Part shown: positions 48,677 to 53,193 of the stretch, piece by piece | How the letters are laid out: each line of letters starts with the position of its first letter | Numbering within the stretch: position 1 is the stretch's first letter | Made by a program: the position numbers and the translations under genes | Origin: an uncultured Merdimonas sp. | GTDB taxonomy: Bacteria; Bacillota; Clostridia; Lachnospirales; Lachnospiraceae | Length of the DNA stretch: 53,193 nt | Reading direction: 5' to 3' | Assembly: GCA_944383645.1 (NCBI GenBank) | Contig: CALWQJ010000002.1 | Span: 1 to 53,193 of the forward strand | Notes under the pieces: model-generated | Database searches by the model: none | Told to the model about the DNA's origin: nothing | What the model saw: only the letters and a program-made list of their open reading frames with translations

Positions 48677-50059
48677 ATGATTCATCGCTATTATAACAAC
48701 GGTTACTATATTGTCCTGGATGTGAACAGCGGAGCGGTTCACGTGGTGGATGAGCTGGCCTACGAGGTCATCGGCCTCTATGAGGAGCACCAGCCGGAGG
48801 AGATCGTCTCCCGGCTGCGCGGCAGATGGCCGGAAGGCGAGATCCGGGAGGTTCTGGATGACGTGGAGACCCTGAAGAGCCAGGGGACACTTTTCACGGA
48901 GGATACCTATAAGGACCGGGTCATTGACTTCAAGAAACGTTCCACGGTAGTCAAGGCCCTCTGCCTCCACATCGCCCATGACTGCAACCTGGCCTGCCGC
49001 TACTGCTTCGCGGAGGAGGGCGAGTACCATGGACGCCGGGCCCTGATGAGCTGCGAGGTGGGAAAACAGGCCTTGGACTTCCTGATTGCCAATTCCGGGA
49101 ACCGGCGGAACCTGGAGGTGGATTTCTTCGGCGGCGAGCCCCTGATGAACTGGCAGGTGGTCAAGGATCTGGTGGCCTACGGACGGGAGCAGGAAAAGAT
49201 CCACGACAAGAATTTCCGTTTCACCCTGACGACCAACGGCATCCTCTTAAACGACGAGGTGCAGGACTTCCTGAATAAGGAAATGAGCAACGTGGTCTTA
49301 AGCATCGACGGCCGAAAAGAGGTCAACGACAAAATGCGCCCCTTCCGGAACGGCCACGGAAGCTACGACCTGATCGTGCCGAAATTCCAGAAGCTGGCAG
49401 AGAGCCGGGATCAGAACAACTACTATGTGCGCGGTACCTTTACCCGCAATAACCTGGATTTCTCCGAGGACGTGCTGCACCTGGCGGATCTGGGCTTCAA
49501 GCAGATCTCTGTGGAGCCCGTGGTGGCGGCTCCGGAGGAACCCTACGCCCTCAGGGAGGAGGACGTGCCCTTTATCTGTGAGCAGTACGACAAGCTGGCG
49601 GCAGAGATGGTGCGCCGCCACGGGACAGACAAGGATTTTAACTTCTTCCATTTCATGATTGACCTGACCGGCGGACCCTGCGTCTACAAGCGTCTGTCCG
49701 GCTGCGGCTCGGGAACGGAGTATCTGGCTGTGACGCCCTGGGGCGATCTCTATCCCTGCCACCAGTTCGTGGGAAATGAGAAATTTTTGATGGGAAATGT
49801 CTTCGACGGCGTGACGAACACGGAGCTTCGGGATGAATTCAAGTGCTGCAACGTGTACGCCAAGGAAAAGTGCCGGAACTGCTTCGCGAAGTTCTACTGC
49901 AGCGGCGGCTGCGCGGCCAACTCCTACAATTTCCACGGCTCCATCACGGACGCCTACGACGTCGGCTGCGAGCTGGAGAAGAAGCGCGTGGAGTGCGCGA
50001 TTATGATCAAGGCCGCCACGGCGGGCGCTCCGGCTGCAAAAGAGGCCGCGCGGGAATAA
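48677..50059 (+). CDS. scfB: SCIFF radical SAM/SPASM maturase
   Basis: 460 residues. N-terminal peptide-recognition domain (about 1-90), radical SAM core with CNLACRYC near residue 103 (CxxxCxxC), FFGGEPLMNW near 152, and a C-terminal SPASM domain with the auxiliary-cluster cysteines from CGSGTEYLAV near 343 through CRNCFAKFYCSGGC near 397-410. It forms the thioether links in the SCIFF peptide. AAGGAG precedes the ATG. It lies 176 nt after the precursor and 5 nt before recJ. Confidence 0.95.
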   Translation: MIHRYYNNGYYIVLDVNSGAVHVVDELAYEVIGLYEEHQPEEIVSRLRGRWPEGEIREVLDDVETLKSQGTLFTEDTYKDRVIDFKKRSTVVKALCLHIAHDCNLACRYCFAEEGEYHGRRALMSCEVGKQALDFLIANSGNRRNLEVDFFGGEPLMNWQVVKDLVAYGREQEKIHDKNFRFTLTTNGILLNDEVQDFLNKEMSNVVLSIDGRKEVNDKMRPFRNGHGSYDLIVPKFQKLAESRDQNNYYVRGTFTRNNLDFSEDVLHLADLGFKQISVEPVVAAPEEPYALREEDVPFICEQYDKLAAEMVRRHGTDKDFNFFHFMIDLTGGPCVYKRLSGCGSGTEYLAVTPWGDLYPCHQFVGNEKFLMGNVFDGVTNTELRDEFKCCNVYAKEKCRNCFAKFYCSGGCAANSYNFHGSITDAYDVGCELEKKRVECAIMIKAATAGAPAAKEAARE

Positions 50060-50064
50060 GCGCC

Positions 50065-51783
50065 ATGAAGGAGAGATGGGTAGAAGCGCCGCGGATCACG
50101 GGAAATGAAGAACTGGCGCGGAAATTTGGCGTAAGCCCCATGGCCATGCGCCTGATCCGAAGCCGGGCGGGGGAGAGCGAGGCGGAGGTGCGGGAGTACC
50201 TCCAGGGCTCCATAGACGAGCTGGCGGATCCGTATCTTATGAAGGGCGTGCGGGAGGCGGCAGGGCTTCTCCGGGAAAAGATCCGGGCCGGGGCACGGAT
50301 CCGCATCATCGGCGACTATGATATCGACGGCGTGAACGCTGCGCATATTCTGATTACGGCCCTTGGCCGCGTGGGCGGAAAGGCGGATACGGTCATCCCG
50401 GATCGAATGAAGGATGGCTACGGGATCAACGAACATCTCATCGAGGACGCGAGGGAGGCGGGCGTCGATACCATCGTCACCTGCGACAACGGCATCGCGG
50501 CGGCGAAGGAAATCGCCTACGCGAAGGAACTGGGCATGACGGTGATTGTGACGGATCACCACGACATTCCCTACCGGGAAGAGGAGGACGGGAGCCGGAC
50601 GGCGCTTCTTCCGCCCGCGGATGTGATCGTCAATCCCAAGCAGGCGGACTGCCCCTATCCCTTCAAGAAGCTCTGCGGGGCGGCGGTGGCCTGGAGGCTG
50701 GCGGAGGCCCTCTACCGGGAGGCGGGCGTGCCCCGGGAGGAGTTTCTCGATCTGGCAGAGTTCGCGGCGGTGGCGACGGTAGGCGACATCATGGATCTGA
50801 CCGGGGAGAACCGGATTCTGGTAAAATACGGCTTGAAACGGCTGGAGCAGACGAAAAATCCCGGATACCGGGCCCTTCTGGCGGTGAACGGGCTGGAGGG
50901 AAAGAAGCTGACGGCCTATCACATCGGCTTTGTCATCGGCCCCTGCATCAATGCCAGCGGGCGGCTGGACACCGCGAAGCGGGCCTTAAGGCTTCTGGGC
51001 GCAGAGTCAAAGACGGAGGCAGAGGAGCTGGCCGGAGATTTAAAAGCGCTCAACGACAGCCGCAAGGATCTGACGGTAAAGGGGACGCAGAAGGCCATCG
51101 AGCTGATAGAGGGGACGGATTTAAAGCAGGACCGGGTGCTGGTGGTCTATCTTCCGGACTGTCATGAAAGCCTGGCCGGAATCATCGCCGGGCGGATCCG
51201 GGAAAAATATTTTAAGCCCACCTTTGTGCTGACGGACGCGGAGGACGGCGTCAAGGGCTCAGGCCGCTCCATTCCGGGCTACCACATGTTCGACGAGATG
51301 ACGAAGGTGCGGGATCTCTTTACGAAATTCGGCGGCCACCCCATGGCGGCGGGGCTTTCGCTTCCCCCGGAAAATGTAGAGCCCCTGCGCAGGGCGCTCA
51401 ATGAAAACTGCCGCCTGACAGAAGAGGAGCTGACGCCGGGGCTCTCCTACGACGCGGTTCTTCCCCTTTGTTACGCGGGAGAGCAGATCATTCGGGAGCT
51501 TACGCTTCTGGAGCCCTTCGGAAAGGCCAATGAGAAGCCGCTTTTCGCGGCGGCGCGCCTGCGCGTCAGAAGCGCCCGCATCATCGGAAAAAACCAGAAC
51601 GTGCTGAAGGCCGTGCTGGAGGGGCCGGACGGGACCCGTCTGGAGGCTGTCAGCTTCGGGGACGTAAAAGAGGATCTGGCATATATAGAAGGAAGAGACG
51701 AGGTCTGCGTTCTGTACTATCCGGAGATCAACGAGTATATGGGCCGCAGAAGCGTGCAGCTGGTGGTGGAAAGCTGGCGGTGA
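50065..51783 (+). CDS. recJ: Single-stranded-DNA-specific exonuclease RecJ
   Basis: 572 residues, 5'-3' ssDNA exonuclease used in repair. DHH-family motifs: GDYDIDG near residue 90, CDNGI near 137, TDHHD near 157, and CINASGR near 293, then the DHHA1 part with CHESLAGIIAGR near 368 and an OB fold. It is the short form without the C-terminal extension of Bacillus RecJ. ATG at 50065 chosen because the frame upstream lies wholly within the maturase gene. It starts the recJ-apt-rel block conserved in Firmicutes. Confidence 0.92.
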   Translation: MKERWVEAPRITGNEELARKFGVSPMAMRLIRSRAGESEAEVREYLQGSIDELADPYLMKGVREAAGLLREKIRAGARIRIIGDYDIDGVNAAHILITALGRVGGKADTVIPDRMKDGYGINEHLIEDAREAGVDTIVTCDNGIAAAKEIAYAKELGMTVIVTDHHDIPYREEEDGSRTALLPPADVIVNPKQADCPYPFKKLCGAAVAWRLAEALYREAGVPREEFLDLAEFAAVATVGDIMDLTGENRILVKYGLKRLEQTKNPGYRALLAVNGLEGKKLTAYHIGFVIGPCINASGRLDTAKRALRLLGAESKTEAEELAGDLKALNDSRKDLTVKGTQKAIELIEGTDLKQDRVLVVYLPDCHESLAGIIAGRIREKYFKPTFVLTDAEDGVKGSGRSIPGYHMFDEMTKVRDLFTKFGGHPMAAGLSLPPENVEPLRRALNENCRLTEEELTPGLSYDAVLPLCYAGEQIIRELTLLEPFGKANEKPLFAAARLRVRSARIIGKNQNVLKAVLEGPDGTRLEAVSFGDVKEDLAYIEGRDEVCVLYYPEINEYMGRRSVQLVVESWR

Positions 51784-51784
51784 G

Positions 51785-51827
51785 AGCCTGCGGGGAAAGC
51801 CTGCGGGCTCATGCGAAAGCCTGCGGG
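51785..51827 (+). repeat. Three copies of AGCCTGCGGG after recJ
   Basis: Exact 10-nt copies at 51785-51794, 51798-51807 and 51818-51827, the last two preceded by GA(A). Repeats of this kind can fold into short GC stems. No T tract follows, so it is not a clear terminator. Confidence 0.6.
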
Positions 51828-51839
51828 CCTGCGAAAATC

Positions 51840-51868
51840 TTGTCAAATACAGCGGTTCATGCTATACT
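51840..51868 (+). promoter_or_regulatory. Promoter of apt
   Basis: TTGTCA (51840-51845), 17-nt spacer and TATACT (51863-51868), 57 nt before the apt start codon. Confidence 0.75.
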
Positions 51869-51925
51869 ATACCTTGCGTTTATGCGTAAATCCGCAGAGA
51901 AACCTTAGAAAAGAGGATTACAGAT

Positions 51926-52450
51926 ATGAAAAAACTGGAAGACTATGTAAGAAGCATTCCGGATTTCCCGGAGCCGGGGATTATTTTCCGGGATATCACT
52001 TCGATTCTGCAGGACGCGGACGGCCTTAGGCTTGCAATCGACTCCATGCAGGAGCTTTTGAAGGGCGTGGATTTTGACGTGATCGTGGGAGCCGAGTCGA
52101 GAGGCTTCGTGTTCGGCGCGCCCATCGCCTACAATATGCACAAGCCCTTTGTGCTGATTCGCAAGAAGGGTAAGCTGCCCTGCGAGACCGTATCGAAGGA
52201 ATATGATCTGGAATATGGCAGCGCGGAGATCGAGATGCATAAGGATTCCATCAAGCCGGGACAGAAGGTGGTGCTGGTGGACGATCTGATCGCCACGGGC
52301 GGAACGATCCAGGCAGCCGCGGAGCTGGTGGAGTCTCTGGGCGGCCAGGTGGTGAAGATCCTCTTCCTGATGGAGTTAAAGGGCCTGAAGGGACGGGAGC
52401 GCCTGAAAAAATACGATGTGGATTCCGTCATCCAGTACGAAGGAAATTAA
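51926..52450 (+). CDS. apt: Adenine phosphoribosyltransferase
   Basis: 174 residues. Salvages adenine to AMP using PRPP. Seen: IPDFPEPGIIFRDIT near the N-terminus, GAESRGFVFG near residue 55 and the PRPP loop VVLVDDLIATGGT near 114-126. Length is normal. GAGG lies 9 nt before the ATG. Between recJ and rel as in Bacillus, with its own promoter. Confidence 0.95.
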   Translation: MKKLEDYVRSIPDFPEPGIIFRDITSILQDADGLRLAIDSMQELLKGVDFDVIVGAESRGFVFGAPIAYNMHKPFVLIRKKGKLPCETVSKEYDLEYGSAEIEMHKDSIKPGQKVVLVDDLIATGGTIQAAAELVESLGGQVVKILFLMELKGLKGRERLKKYDVDSVIQYEGN

Positions 52451-52513
52451 GCAGAACGAGGACAGGATAAGTATAGAGAAAAACAGAACTTAAGGCAAAG
52501 GCAGGTGTTGACA

Positions 52514-53193
52514 ATGGCAGAGATGAAGATTGGCGTCAAAAACCGGGATATGGAAGTAAATCGCGACGACGAGAATGTGAAGGCCATGCAGGATTTTACC
52601 AGTCCGGATGTGCTTTACAAAGAGCTCATCAGCAGCGTGCTGAAATATCATCCGTCTACCGATATCAGCATGATTGAGAAGGCGTACAAAATCGCTTACG
52701 CGGCCCACAAGGGGCAGTTTCGCAAATCGGGAGAGCCTTATATCATCCATCCTCTCTGCGTTGCCATCATTCTGGCGGACCTGGAGCTCGACAAGGAGAC
52801 CATTGTGGCGGGCCTTCTCCACGACGCGGTGGAGGATACGGTCATGACCACGGAGGAGATCGCCCAGGAATTCGGCGACGAGGTGGCCCTCCTGGTGGAC
52901 GGCGTCACCAAGCTGGGCCAGCTGTCCTATTCTGCCGACAAGATTGAGGTCCAGGCGGAGAACCTGCGGAAGATGTTCCTGGCCATGGCCAAGGATATCC
53001 GCGTGATTCTGATTAAGCTGGCCGACCGCCTGCACAATATGCGGACCCTCCAGTACATGAAGCCGGAGAAGCAGAAGGAAAAAGCCAGGGAGACCATGGA
53101 CATCTACGCGCCCATCGCCCAGAGGCTCGGTATTTCCAAGGTGAAGAACGAGCTGGACGATCTGTCGCTGAAATACCTGGAGCCGGAGGTCTA
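52514..53193 (+). CDS. relA: Rel (p)ppGpp synthetase/hydrolase, N-terminal part (runs off window)
   Basis: 226 codons are visible and the frame stays open to the window edge. RelA/SpoT homologue that makes and destroys the alarmone (p)ppGpp. The N-terminal hydrolase domain is clear: GQFRKSGEPYIIHPL near residue 70, HDAVEDT (HD metal motif) near 102, and LADRLHNMRTL near 172. The hydrolase motif set is intact, so this is a bifunctional Rel rather than a RelA-only form. The synthetase and regulatory domains are outside. It begins with about 40 residues before the HD domain, within the normal range. Confidence 0.93.
   Translation, partial: MAEMKIGVKNRDMEVNRDDENVKAMQDFTSPDVLYKELISSVLKYHPSTDISMIEKAYKIAYAAHKGQFRKSGEPYIIHPLCVAIILADLELDKETIVAGLLHDAVEDTVMTTEEIAQEFGDEVALLVDGVTKLGQLSYSADKIEVQAENLRKMFLAMAKDIRVILIKLADRLHNMRTLQYMKPEKQKEKARETMDIYAPIAQRLGISKVKNELDDLSLKYLEPEV

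Noticed and set aside
51785..51827. CRISPR array
   Set aside because: Units are 10 nt with 3-10 nt gaps, far too short for repeats and spacers, and no cas genes are present.

Overview
The window looks like a chromosomal segment of a Gram-positive Clostridia member, most probably Lachnospiraceae (genus not assignable from sequence reading alone). Supporting signs are the Firmicute synteny blocks priA-def-fmt-rsmB-rlmN-prpC-prkC-rsgA-rpe-thiN and recJ-apt-rel, a SCIFF ranthipeptide locus, a long single-chain PurL, DUF1540 and TIGR04086 proteins, strong AGGAGG ribosome binding sites and a GC-rich codon style in housekeeping genes.

Layout. 1-363: tRNA-His, tRNA-Gln and tRNA-Lys and a terminator. 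432-4786 (minus): a TetR-controlled operon with a two-gene ABC-exporter-fold transporter, behind a consensus promoter overlapped by a palindromic operator. 4853-5808: decayed AlbA_2-type regulator fragments next to a tRNA-Gly. 6165-21139: a long plus-strand housekeeping run (aldose epimerase, MurE, PriA, Def, Fmt, YugP-like peptidase, RsmB, RlmN, PP2C phosphatase, PASTA kinase, RsgA, Rpe, thiamine diphosphokinase) ending at a terminator. 21156-23552: a nuclease-helicase fusion. 23549-34651: purL flanked by two paralogous large membrane proteins, one cotranscribed with a LysR regulator and the other with a second GT-C-like membrane protein. 34720-35040: a DUF1540 protein.

35214-47791 is the most interesting part. 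A CUT1 sugar importer (lipoprotein, two permeases, two different ATPases) is followed by a UroD-family methyltransferase, a ribulokinase-like FGGY kinase and an AraM/EgsA-type dehydrogenase. A second promoter then drives a DeoR regulator, a pterin-binding methyltransferase and a B12-binding corrinoid protein. Together these give the three parts of a corrinoid O-demethylase (substrate methyltransferase, corrinoid carrier, tetrahydrofolate methyltransferase) inside a sugar or polyol uptake and phosphorylation system. I infer uptake of an O-methylated sugar or polyol, transfer of its methyl group to tetrahydrofolate, and phosphorylation and oxidation of the remaining carbon skeleton. No corrinoid reductive activator is in the window. 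Codon use here is more AT-rich than in the flanks, which fits an accessory insertion.

47802-53193: a TIGR04086 membrane protein facing the SCIFF precursor and its radical SAM maturase, then recJ, apt and the start of a Rel (p)ppGpp synthetase/hydrolase that runs off the window. I saw no CRISPR array, intact insertion sequence, rRNA or replication origin.
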